64,000 nt of DNA from positions 248,001 through 312,000 of the forward strand of contig JBQMRP010000004.1 in the NCBI GenBank assembly GCA_052174455.1, given 5' to 3'. Below are positions 11,693 through 22,679 of the stretch, piece after piece. A program made the translations under genes and the position numbers. How positions within the stretch are numbered: the first letter of the stretch is position 1; each line of letters starts with the position of its first letter. A model generated the notes under the pieces. The model saw only the letters and a program-made list of their open reading frames with translations. It searched no databases and was not told where the DNA came from. This stretch comes from Arsenophonus sp052174455 (GTDB taxonomy: Bacteria > Pseudomonadota > Gammaproteobacteria > Enterobacterales > Enterobacteriaceae).

Positions 11693-12066
11693 AACGAAAA
11701 ATCTGGCTACCTTGGAAGGATTTTTAACAAAAACTCTTTATACTGTATAAAGAATTTTCACTACAAAGAAATTGCCATAGAAAAGTAAATAGTTATACAG
11801 CTCAAAGAAATTTTTACTTACTCAATCCTAACATAAAGTTGCATCTTATTAATTGGCTTAATGATCATCTATTGGATAATATCTATTTATGCATTAAAAC
11901 AATTTATTCCATTTTATCCTACTCATATTCTCACAGTGAACATATTATCTGATGGAAGGCCCACTTAACATCCTCTACATTTTTAGGTTATAGTGATATT
12001 GTTATAAACTTCTTGATTACAGAAAAACATTTAATAATCATATTAAAAATCCTATGTTAAAACTAT
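11693..12066 (+). mobile_element. IS1595-type fossil, 5' half of a split copy
   Basis: Aligns with the first part of the other plus-strand IS1595 copies (around 1915-2220, 17350-17700 and 33540-33890). It covers the terminal region, the leader and the eroded zinc-ribbon-like N-terminus. It stops after the segment corresponding to NPLLKL. The continuation of the same element is at 14905-15560, so a later insertion separates the two halves. Confidence 0.65.
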
Positions 12067-12069
12067 ATT

Positions 12070-14750
12070 AGGGTAAAAAACCATATAGTGTGAAAGGTAT
12101 AGAGCTATGCTACTTTGAGCATACTCATCCCATGATGCTGTTTTATACTCTACGATATATTAATTTTTTAAGAATTCATGCAGGTGCTTAATCTAAATCT
12201 CATAAAATTGCAAAACGGGTAAATCAAAAAAATAACACGAGAATTCACATGTTATACCGTCTATTTACCAAAAAATGCTTTATTATCTCTCTCCATAATT
12301 AATAATAACAAATCAACTAAATTTTTTATGGTATTCCAAAAGAAGCATACAAAATATGTTTTGACTCAGTCCTCAATTTTTCTTAGCATACAAATATTAT
12401 TGAATAACTATCAAATTTAGTGTAACTTGAATATATAAACTTTAATATTTAATTCTTCGTAAATCTATTCTCCATCTTTAAATTAGATGTTCTTTAGTAC
12501 TAAATAGTTAGAAGATCAAATCTCTTAGTCGCGGTTTTTAGCTTCTTCATCGTTGCAGGATACTTTGTTGAAAACCTTATCAAGAAAATATCAGAGTGAT
12601 TTATTAGCGGTATCACGACTTTCTACTAACTAAATCTCCTTCAGCTAAGCCTTAACTTTTAGTTATATACCTTTACGAAGTAAAAGTAGTACACCATTAA
12701 CTATTTTAATCTGCTAATAACAGTAATTAAAGAGATCACGTTCTTTCACTGAAGAACCACTCTAGAGATTCGTAAAAATCACCTGTAGTTTGAGGTCTAG
12801 CGAGTACAGTACTAATAGTAATTAGTAACGATTTTTTACACGCTTCAGCTAAGGAAAATAGCACTGACCTATTGAAGGGATATTCTGTTGCCCCTGAAAT
12901 CCCCTAAACCTTAAGCACTTTAATTTTAACATTGTCAATATTAGTCTATATAGTTCGCTGTAGCGCACAATCGTTATGCTCGAATCAAATGTGGCGTCGT
13001 CCGTAGCCAAGGCGCTGTTGAGCATGTTGCGCAACATGCCTTCTGGTGCTTAATCTTAACGGTAGTAGATATCAATTCCGGTAGCATTACGAATAAATTA
13101 ATGGAAGGGGATCATAGGTCATATCTAGTTTCATGCCTACTTATATGATAGGATTTTTATGACATATCATTTCTCTGATGTTGAAATTATTCATAAAATT
13201 AATCAATAGGATATGAACTACCATCTCAAAATCCAATATACAATAAATAACCACAATTCAGTATTATCCGACTCTAGTCACGATTATCCTGGATTTTTGA
13301 TAAGGCTTAGGGTACAAAAGCCGGTGATAATGGATATAACTACATTGATTAGGATTAATGAAAGTATACTTGTCGATGAATTTATTACTTATAGACAACT
13401 ATGCATAATCCTTCTCTCCTTCACATCCTCCTCCTTGAATAAACACAAAGATAGCCGGGCTGATAGACTTAACGAATACAGAGAAGATGACGATTTTCAT
13501 TTTTCTAGCAAAATACTCAGGTAATATCCAAACATGTATACCCCATAAAACTAAACTGCTTTTCACCATTGATGATGACTGGAGCAAATTTCTTAAAAAC
13601 ACAGTGAAAACGTTAACTTGTAAATTTATTTACCTATCAAGTAAATATCCTATCTGGACTCACTGCCCCATGGGTGTCTATCAAGTGGTACTGTTGTCAA
13701 CTATCATAAATTTCTAACAGCTGTTTTTCTGCTTAATCTGTAAATAAAAAGCCTGTAGTTGATATAGTTTAAAACCTACCGAACAGTAATTAGAAAAACA
13801 GTTTTATATTTTACTCAAATATAAATCGCAAAATATTACTTTCACTATCCTTATCTTCTTTGTTTTTTTTCAAGAATAACTAAGATTTAACACTCTGTTT
13901 CAAGCTTCCAACAGGTTATTCTGGAGTAATGGGTACGCAAAACAAGATATTGAAATTAGCATCCTCTATGTCTTTCACACTTATGGTTGATAACTTAATC
14001 AACATCGCTATACTAATATCTTCGTTACTAGTAGCAGTCTAGATATTAAATATCCTGTATAGCAGGGCTTTTTATCAAAAAAAGAGTGGTAAAAAAAATT
14101 AACGAGGCGATTTCATCTGACTTCTCCGTCATAACTATAACCTGATAAATCCCAACATCTTCCTGGTCTTAGGAATCTTCGCGCCAGGAAGAAGTATCAA
14201 GTTTTACTTAAAGCACAGTATGGATATCACTGGAAAGTCCACTTTACTAATAAAGATGAGAGGGTGTGAAATAGAGTAAAATATCTCTGGCGCTAAATAC
14301 CCTCCCATTATCTGCCTTAAAATACGCATTACCAAGAGAAAGTGGAAAGGTAGTAACATCATTACTATAACTGCTAGATTATCAGTACTGGTAGAAGATA
14401 ATTCTGACACAGGAAGAGATAATCGAGCGCTATATTATTCATATTTCTGCTAAATATTTTAGATAACATGTTATATGATTTTTATCGAGTCATCAACAAA
14501 GATGACTATTATCTAAGGAATATAAGATACTGAAGATAAATGATAATTAGAAAAAAAACTAAAAAAACTAGGTTTAGCAGTTCTGATGAAAAAATTCTTG
14601 TGTGCAGATTCTGTAAAAATGCATTCTATATGCCGACAGGATATTTTTATTTATCTTCAGTATAGCTGAATAGGCAATGAAATTATTCTTAGAAAGAATG
14701 AACAAAAATAAAAAAATGATAGTTATGCAAGCAAATCTATGATTAATATC
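12070..14750 (+). mobile_element. IS91-type fossil inserted in an IS1595 copy and itself interrupted
   Basis: Two segments (about 12070-12420 and 13260-14750) are colinear with the uninterrupted copy at 57940-59740. The C-terminal transposase is readable around 14280-14530. VKYLW matches the IS91 segment VKYLGRY. Pieces of the HHYY region follow, and then a decayed frame ending in DFYRVINKD. The rest is broken by stops. The two segments are separated by an IS256-type fossil. Which sequence belongs to the first segment is inferred only from comparison with the 58 kb copy. Confidence 0.55.
12425..13225 (-). mobile_element. IS256-type fossil with internal deletion, nested in IS91
   Basis: Both ends match other minus-strand IS256 copies. 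The left end has the CTTCGTAAATCTATTCTCCATC segment, cut short here as CGTAAATCTATTCTCCATC near 12464. The right end has the TATCATTTCTCTGATGTTGA region near 13165. At about 800 bp against about 1.4 kb for fuller copies, it has lost internal sequence, including most of the catalytic domain. It sits between two colinear pieces of an IS91 fossil. Confidence 0.6.
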
Positions 14751-14904
14751 TCTAAAATTAGAGGATTAGGTCAAAAAATATACATTCCAATTAATTTAAC
14801 TTAAAATGAATTAAGTAAATCGATTTTATCTATTTTTAGCAAAAAAAATAATTTATGCTATTTTTTAAAAACAATTTTATTTCCTAATTATCAAAATTAA
14901 ATAC

Positions 14905-15560
14905 TTTAGTTATCTGCGATGTATGTTAAATAACCTGACTTTACAGAAATTAATGAAATAAATAGTATTAATTTAAAAACAGTATTTTTAGATAGAATCC
15001 ATCATTTTTTGCTTCATTGGCACCAGCCAATATAAATATACTAAGTAGTATTGTTAAAGTTGATAAAATCTTTCCCTAAATCCTTGAAATGGAAACGTTA
15101 TATTTTACATAGAAAACCTAGAAAACGCGGAAAAAGAAGTAAAGGGGAAATAATAAATTTTGCTCTTAATCGCTCAAGATTAAGAAGATCTTGTTAGAAA
15201 CAAGATTCTTGAAAAGATTAATGCAAAGCAGAGTGATTAGCCGTTTTTTTGAGCTGATGTATGAATAAGAACCTATCCTTTTCTCGGATAGAACTAAATA
15301 GCACGAAACTTTTTCTAGTGAAAATGAAGTTAATCACCGTCATATAATATGACTAGTGTAACCAGAAAGTTATTGATAAGAAGTTTCAGATTTAAAATCT
15401 GAATAGTTATATAAGCCGATTTAAAGGATGACTGAGTAACTTTCCATAGTGGAAATATTTTATTTATTAAATCATCTGGCCTGAGAATATTATTTAAAAC
15501 CACAACAATTAAAATACAGACCTGTCTACAAATTACTCTGTAAGCAGGACAAGAAGTCCT
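14905..15560 (+). mobile_element. IS1595-type fossil, 3' half of a split copy
   Basis: Begins at the same point of the element where the 11693-12066 piece ends, just after the NPLLKL codons. It continues through eroded equivalents of the KTAFRW helix, the VDETFF catalytic start (near 15060), the C-terminal region near 15400-15480 and the 3' terminal region to about 15560. Stops are frequent. Confidence 0.65.
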
Positions 15561-16289
15561 TTAATTAAGATAGCTAAATCCACAAATACCTAGAAACTAA
15601 CGCAAACATAAACTAGTGATTATTTTTGTGTTAATACTTATTTAGTAAATAATTTATTAGTTAATTTATATCCAAAAATAAAATTACAGAATTATTTAAG
15701 TATAATAACATTAACCGGGAAGTAAAATACATCGACAAAAATAGTTAAATCGAACTTATGCTAAAGAAATAGCAAGTTAATTGTTTTATTAAACATATCG
15801 ACTTTTTTACTAGAAAACAAAATTGATTATTTTCATGTTCTTACAATAAAAGAAGGAAATATTTACATGAATTATTCTTGATAGTCAAACTAAGCGAAAG
15901 AATAGATTTGCTCTTTACCAGTAATTTAATATTGATAAAATATAAATAAAATTTCTATTATAAAACTATATTGATTCTTAATATGTTATTTTCTTCCAGA
16001 AAATAACAATATTAGTATTGGATATACTTTGTTATTAGTTTAAAATTTAAAAAAATTGCCTAGAAATAGATGAAATACCATTCATTAAATGAACCATCCT
16101 ATTTTTCCTATTAGGAAAAATTCATTTTTACATGAAAATAAAATCAAATAACCATGCGCATTTCTTGGTACAAGAAAACAAATTGTAAGAACCATTGCTA
16201 ACTATAGAGTGTTCTGTTATTTATAGGGATCTTAGTTTTCCCACTTTGAGGGGGTTCTTTTAAACATTTCTTATGTAGGAGAAAGTATT
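15561..16289. other. Gene-free region upstream of dksA
   Basis: AT-rich with no recognisable gene; sfsA, the upstream neighbour in E. coli, has been lost. It must contain the dksA promoter. Two adjacent dyads at 16081-16120 are listed separately. Confidence 0.45.
16081..16120. repeat. Two adjacent inverted repeats upstream of dksA
   Basis: TTCATTAAATGAA (16081-16093) is a perfect dyad around a central A. Eight bases later TTTTTCCTA (16102-16110) pairs with TAGGAAAAA (16112-16120), a 9-bp perfect inverted repeat. They could be protein-binding sites, a small terminator of the vanished upstream gene, or chance in AT-rich DNA. The distance of about 170 bp to the dksA start fits an upstream control region. 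Confidence 0.4.
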
Positions 16290-16745
16290 ATGCAAAAATG
16301 GAAAAAACCTGAAACTTCATCATTAAGTATTCTCGCTATCGCTGGAGTAGATCCTTACCAAAAAAAACCTGGCGAAGACTACATGAACGTTGCCCAATTA
16401 GCACATTTTAAGCGCATTCTTGAAACATGGCGAAACCAACTCAGAGATGAAGTCGACCGAACTGTAACTCATATGCAGGATGAAGCGGCAAATTTTCCTG
16501 ACCCCGTTGATAGAGCGGTACAGGAAGAAGAATTTAGCCTTGAGTTACGTAATCGCGATCGCGAACGTAAGTTGATTAAAAAAATCGAGAAAACATTAAA
16601 AAAAGTTGATAATGAAAATTTTGGTTATTGCGAAAGTTGTAGGGTTGAAATTGGTATCCGCCGCTTAGAAGCTCGTCCAACAGCTGATTTATGCATTGAT
16701 TGCAAAACATTAGCTGAAATACGTGAAAAACAGATGGCGGGTTAG
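16290..16745 (+). CDS. dksA: DksA, RNA polymerase-binding transcription factor
   Basis: DksA enters the RNA polymerase secondary channel and works with ppGpp to adjust rRNA and amino-acid promoters. The 151-residue length equals that of E. coli DksA. The coiled-coil tip aspartates Asp71 and Asp74 are present in NFPDPVDRA. The four zinc-ligand cysteines lie in YCESC and LCIDC near residues 114-138. The residue after the second cysteine is Arg rather than the usual Gly. AGGAGA lies 7 bases upstream of the ATG. Gene order with mrcB is as in E. coli; gluQRS, normally downstream, is gone. Identity is very high apart from the N-terminal ten residues. Confidence 0.98.
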   Translation: MQKWKKPETSSLSILAIAGVDPYQKKPGEDYMNVAQLAHFKRILETWRNQLRDEVDRTVTHMQDEAANFPDPVDRAVQEEEFSLELRNRDRERKLIKKIEKTLKKVDNENFGYCESCRVEIGIRRLEARPTADLCIDCKTLAEIREKQMAG

Positions 16746-17349
16746 TTAACAACTTTAGAACATAAAATACAGTACATAAAAGTATACTATATCCTTTTAA
16801 AATAAAAGAGTAATTCAATAATCACTAACATTTCTGCCATATAGAAATCCTCATACCTGTTTAATCTACACAGGTACTCTCAATCTTAGAGAGTTAATTA
16901 CAGCGATTGCTATATACCCCATCCACAAAACCAAAAGAAAAATTGTATGCCAGGATCAATGACATTGGTACCACTAGATAAGTACCAGATGCTTATTCTC
17001 ACATTTTAAAAATTTCAAACTATCATAGATTAAACATTAAGATTATAAATATACCTATCAGGTATATACTATGAGATTTTATATCAAATAAAGCAATATC
17101 ATAGCTCTGCCATTGTTGTTTTATACGCTAACCTAATAACACTACTAGTAGTTATTACAACGCAGATTATCACAATCTTATTTTATTTTATTCTACATCA
17201 TAATTAATGATAATAATATAGTTAAAATCAATTTATGTTTTTATAATTAGAACGTAACGCACTATACGTGAGTGACACAGTTAAGCTTCTTCCGAGATCT
17301 TCATAATCTTAATACTGTTTACACTCTGTGATATGTTAATTTCTATTAA
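16746..17349. other. Gene-free stretch downstream of dksA
   Basis: No recognisable gene. A small hairpin (ACTCTC, 7-base loop, GAGAGT, near 16875-16893) could be a terminator remnant, but it has no clear T run. The neighbour expected from E. coli, gluQRS, is not detectable. Confidence 0.4.
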
Positions 17350-17932
17350 TGTTAGAAAAGGTTGTTAGTAAAAACTACTTATACTGTAAAAAATATTTCC
17401 CATAAGGAAATCGTTATAACAAAGCAAACGGTCATATAGATCAAAATTTTTTTATTTTCTGATAACATAAAGATGCACCCTCATTAGTTGGCTAAATAAT
17501 AATTTATTGGATGAATATCAATTCATACATTGAAGAAACATATTCCACTTTATTACTATTTATATTGTTATAATGAATATATTATCCGCTTGGTTATCCT
17601 TCCCCATCACCATCACATTCATTAGGATTACAGCGATATCATTGTAAAATCTCCAAATTCTAAAAAAATTGAATAATCTTACTGGAAGTGTTTTGCTGAA
17701 ACTACATTACAAAAATAAATGGTTAAGTTATCTTCGATATATATTGAATAGATTGACTTTACGGGGCATTAGCGAAACAAACATAGATTCATATGAAAGC
17801 GGCCGTGAGACTTTGTTACTGTTTCTTTACTTAATCGATAATGGCTAATTATAAATGAACTAAGTGCATTTTAAAATCGACAAAACATTTTTCCTGAGTT
17901 AATTTAAAATGAAGCATTACATCGCATAGAGT
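17350..17932 (+). mobile_element. IS1595-type fossil, truncated at its 3' end by IS256
   Basis: Starts with the terminal sequence AAAGGTTGTTAGTAAAAAC, also seen at 33545. It continues with the same N-terminal segments as the other copies. It reaches an eroded form of the catalytic start (near 17870-17910) and then stops abruptly at the end sequence of a minus-strand IS256 fossil. Frames are heavily broken. Confidence 0.65.
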
Positions 17933-17934
17933 TA

Positions 17935-19340
<1,406 letters not shown>

Positions 19341-19692
19341 TAATTATAATTAATTTCTCTAAATTAAAACAAGGCCAGAACTTCTGGCCTTATCAGGTTA
19401 AAATAAGTATATAGAAATTATATTCTTATTTTAATGGTTTTTAATAAAATCAATATTTTAAGTAATTTTTTTACTCTATTAAGTTAATGGAATTCTATTG
19501 TTTTTGTGATTGAGAATTTTGTTGCATGGTAAACCGCTTTTCTTTAGTGCTTTTTCTTAAAGCGTTTGCCTTACTTGTTATATCCTCTTTAACCACTTTC
19601 CATTATTAAATAAAGCCTGTACTTCAGAATTAAACCCTTCTTTAACTTGGGTTGTTTTTCTTTGGCTTAACTTATAGTTTCAATATCTTTAT

Positions 19693-20001
19693 CTAAAATA
19701 TTTTGTTGCAACTCTGATATTTTTCTTTGTTTGTTTCTTTTAATTGATCTACTTTTATTGATAATTTATCAGCTTCTTCAGCTTCTTCAGCTTCTTCAGC
19801 TTCTTTATTTTTTATATCGATTTCAGATTCTTTTATATCATCAATCACTTGTTTAGTTTTTTCTGCATCACTCTGTTTTATTTGTTCAGCGCTATCCTTA
19901 GTCTGTTTGATAGCGTCGTCAACTTTAGGTGATTCATTACAACCAATAACAGCAGTTATTACACCTGCTAAGATTAACATATTTAAAATTTTTTTGTTCA
20001 T
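19693..20001 (-). CDS. Small putative lipoprotein, probably frameshifted
   Basis: The 102-residue product begins with a signal peptide of lipoprotein type: MNKK, a hydrophobic stretch, then the lipobox AVIGC at about residues 17-21. The mature part is highly charged and likely a coiled coil (Lys, Glu, Asp, Gln rich) with an EAEEAEEAEEAD repeat. AAGGA lies 7 bases before the ATG. The coiled-coil sequence appears to continue in another frame beyond about 19725 (ISELQQNILDKDIE), and then in a third (VKEGFNSEVQALFNNGKW). The ancestral gene was therefore longer, and a frameshift gives the current short C-terminus. I do not recognise the family. It could be a pseudogene. Confidence 0.55.
   Translation of the reverse strand: MNKKILNMLILAGVITAVIGCNESPKVDDAIKQTKDSAEQIKQSDAEKTKQVIDDIKESEIDIKNKEAEEAEEAEEADKLSIKVDQLKETNKEKYQSCNKIF
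19771..19806. repeat. 9-bp microsatellite inside the lipoprotein gene
   Basis: Four head-to-tail copies of AGCTTCTTC (the last ends TTT), encoding repeated Glu-Ala-Glu on the minus strand. The unit is a multiple of three, so copy-number change would not alter the frame. Confidence 0.9.
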
Positions 20002-20389
20002 TGATAGGTTCCTTTCTCTCTATTCATGGATGATCATATCGTAAAGTACGTGTATAATCAATAAAAAAACTTTAGCATTATAGTTACGTCTTTTAATTAA
20101 ATAAAGACATAAAATAGAATACAAAAATATTAATATTATAATAACTTGACATGTATAATTTATAGCTTATATTTGTTATCTATTAATCATAAATGAGAAT
20201 TAAAAAAAATAAAAATTACAATCAGTAATTGTACTAAAAAGTAAAAATAGAGCTAACCCTTCTCAGATTGAGATAATTAACTAATTAAATAAATAAAAGT
20301 ATTATAGCTTAAATAATAAATCCCAATAAACTCGTCTTGTTGTTCTATTTTAGCTGGAATATTATCTGCTATTAAGGTTTTAAACTTAT
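20002..20389. other. Gene-free AT-rich spacer
   Basis: Lies between two minus-strand genes: it is upstream of the lipoprotein gene and downstream of the transporter gene. It should hold the lipoprotein promoter. No homology or strong hairpin was seen. Confidence 0.4.
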
Positions 20390-21664
20390 TTAATGAATAA
20401 AATTATTAGACTTTTCTTTCGATTTCCCTCGGCACCCGTCACCATAATGTTCACCTTCCCAACGACCAACCAATGCCGACCCCATGGCATTACTCATAAC
20501 ATTAGTTGCTGAACGTCCCATATCTAAGAAAGGATCAACACCCATTAATAAAATTAAACCCGCTTCTGGAATATTAAATTGATTTAATGTTGCTGCAATA
20601 ACAACCAACGATGCTCGTGGTATTCCGGCCATGCCTTTGGATGTTAGCATTAAAATCAATAACATAGTAATTTGTTTATCTATACTTAAATAAATATTAT
20701 ATGCTTGACCGATAAAGACAACTGCAAATGAACAATAAGCCATCGAACCAACAAGATTGAATGAATAGCCAATTGGTAAAACAAAACTAGCAATCTTATT
20801 AGAAATACCAAACTGTTCCAATTTTTCTAAAGTAGCAGGGAAACTAGCCTCAGAACTTGAGGTAGTAAAAGCGAGTAAGACCGGATCCATGATGTTTTTA
20901 ATTAAACGTAAAATGCATGGACCAACGATTAATACGGATAACCCAATTAAGATCACCCAAAGTAATGCTAAAGTAAAATAGAATTCTCCCATAAAAATAC
21001 TAGTACTGATCAATACATTTAATCCGCGTTCAGCAATCATGGCTGAAATAGCAGAAAAAACCGTAATAGGGGCAAAAAGCATAACGTAATTTGTTAACTT
21101 TAACATTACGTAAACTAGTGAATCTAGAATTTTAATAATTGGTTCACCTTTTTTACCTATAGCAGATAAACTGCACCCCATAAAAATTGAGAAAATTACA
21201 ATCTGTAAAATTTCATTACGCGACATCGCCTCAATGATGCTGGTAGGTATAGCATGGGTAATAAAATTATAGAAAAAAAAAGCTGTCGGTTTAATATTTA
21301 TCACCGCTGAATTTGTATTTATCGTAAAATCAATACCTACTCCTGGTTTAAGAACATTAACAATAATCAGACCGAGGATAATTGAAATGAAAGATGCGAT
21401 CATGAACAGTAAAAGTGTTTTTGAAAAAACACGCCCAAACATTTTTTCATCACCCATTTTAGCAATTCCGACGATCAAGGTCGAAATAATTAATGGTGCA
21501 ATAATCATTTTAATTAAACGCAAAAAAATATCTGTAATAATTGAAATATTTTTGGCGTAGCTAATTGTTACTTCTGCATTGGTGAGTAAATTTAATGAAA
21601 ACCCGACTATGATTCCCGTGATCAGACTTATAATAATCCAAGTAGTTAAATTTTTTAATTTCAT
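20390..21664 (-). CDS. Dicarboxylate/amino acid:cation symporter (GltP/DctA family)
   Basis: Inner-membrane secondary transporter of the DAACS family, taking up glutamate/aspartate or C4-dicarboxylates with H+ or Na+. The 424-residue length is typical. Hydrophobic segments alternate along the protein. The serine-rich re-entrant loop SSSEASFPAT is at 269-278, the second hairpin TSKGMAGIP at 341-349, and the substrate-binding helix DMGRSATNVM at 381-390. The helix-7 motif, normally N-M/L-D-G-T/S, reads NLVGS at 303-307: the aspartate has become valine, which one A-to-T change in GAT would produce. That aspartate is a cation ligand in studied relatives, so activity is uncertain. Substrate cannot be decided, so no symbol is given. 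Downstream is the lipoprotein gene; upstream is an IS481 fossil. Confidence 0.9.
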   Translation of the reverse strand: MKLKNLTTWIIISLITGIIVGFSLNLLTNAEVTISYAKNISIITDIFLRLIKMIIAPLIISTLIVGIAKMGDEKMFGRVFSKTLLLFMIASFISIILGLIIVNVLKPGVGIDFTINTNSAVINIKPTAFFFYNFITHAIPTSIIEAMSRNEILQIVIFSIFMGCSLSAIGKKGEPIIKILDSLVYVMLKLTNYVMLFAPITVFSAISAMIAERGLNVLISTSIFMGEFYFTLALLWVILIGLSVLIVGPCILRLIKNIMDPVLLAFTTSSSEASFPATLEKLEQFGISNKIASFVLPIGYSFNLVGSMAYCSFAVVFIGQAYNIYLSIDKQITMLLILMLTSKGMAGIPRASLVVIAATLNQFNIPEAGLILLMGVDPFLDMGRSATNVMSNAMGSALVGRWEGEHYGDGCRGKSKEKSNNFIH

Positions 21665-21769
21665 AATGATTCCGCTTTTATGAGACTAATGTTAAATCTC
21701 ATATTATTTAATAAACTCTGAATTAGTATTTCACTATTATTACCTGCTACATTCTAAATATGGTATGGT

Positions 21770-22670
21770 TTTTTAAATAATTCAGATTTAACTTTTAACT
21801 AATCTTTCATAGACTGCAATAGAATTTTGCTACCTAATAGTGATTAGGTAATTCCTAATTATATATCCAAACATATTGACGCAAGATTGTTATTTCAAGC
21901 TCTCAATCAGAATTAAAATGATAGCTTTACAACTACTCTATTCGCCATTAAATCGCTCAACAATAGCATTTATTTGAGGATACATCACCATAATAAGTCG
22001 GTATTCTATATCACGTTCTATATAACATAATCGGTCGAATTTCTGTTTTCCAGTGGCTAAACCTTTTTTTTTTCAGAGCAAAAGAGAGTCTATAAATTTT
22101 TTCCCATTCTGTAAGAATCGATGTATGTCTAGTCTATGAGGCATGCCCAAATTAAGATCACGTAAGAAGTATTGAGCATTTGTTGTAATCTTAATCTTGT
22201 AAAAACAGATAAAAATCTATTTAGATGTGAGATTTATGCTTATTAAAATATAAGATCGTCAAGTTTCGTTCAGTATTCTTAGAAGATATTTTACATTATG
22301 TGCAAATAAACAAAATCGTATCTTTTTAAACCCTTTACACTTCGGATTTATAGCGTGGCCTTTTCTTTTTCTCATTGAGAAAAAGAAAAGGCTTTTCTTA
22401 TAAAAAACCTGGATTACGATTTCCTAAGCAAGCGAGAGTTTCATCAGAAAATAATAGGAAATAATATATATAATCATCAATATCATCTTATTTTTTTATT
22501 TTAGCAAAAAGTAATTTCAGATATACTATACGATTATCAAAAGTAGATCCAAGCTTTACTAGCCTGGAAGAGTAACTCTAATTTAGATGTTGTAGTTTTC
22601 TGACGATATAGCCTCATCATGATATTTTACCTCAGCTATTATTCCTTAGCGGAAATTTTCGATAATTGTA
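21770..22670 (-). mobile_element. IS481-type insertion sequence fossil
   Basis: Read on the minus strand. The N-terminal region near 22500-22620 gives MRLYRQKTTTSKLELLFQAS, followed by an eroded helix-turn-helix (YSISEIT). The C-terminal part near 21880-21970 gives NAIVERFNGE, the hallmark IS481 segment, then CKAIILILIESLK. The middle is badly eroded and holds a perfect 16-bp inverted repeat. The left end resembles the end of the 33.1 kb copy. Confidence 0.65.
22358..22392. repeat. Perfect 16-bp inverted repeat with a 3-base loop
   Basis: GCCTTTTCTTTTTCTC (22358-22373), loop ATT, then its exact complement (22377-22392), followed by TTTTC. As RNA this would be a very stable hairpin. It lies inside an IS481 fossil with no live gene immediately upstream on either strand. 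It is either a recent quasi-palindrome correction event or a terminator-like element. Confidence 0.9.
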
Positions 22671-22679
22671 GCTATGCGA

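Noticed and set aside
13213..13717. Overlapping frames of 60-100 codons on both strands
   Set aside because: The region is colinear with the IS91-type fossil at 58.2-58.7 kb, and frames are interrupted differently in each copy.
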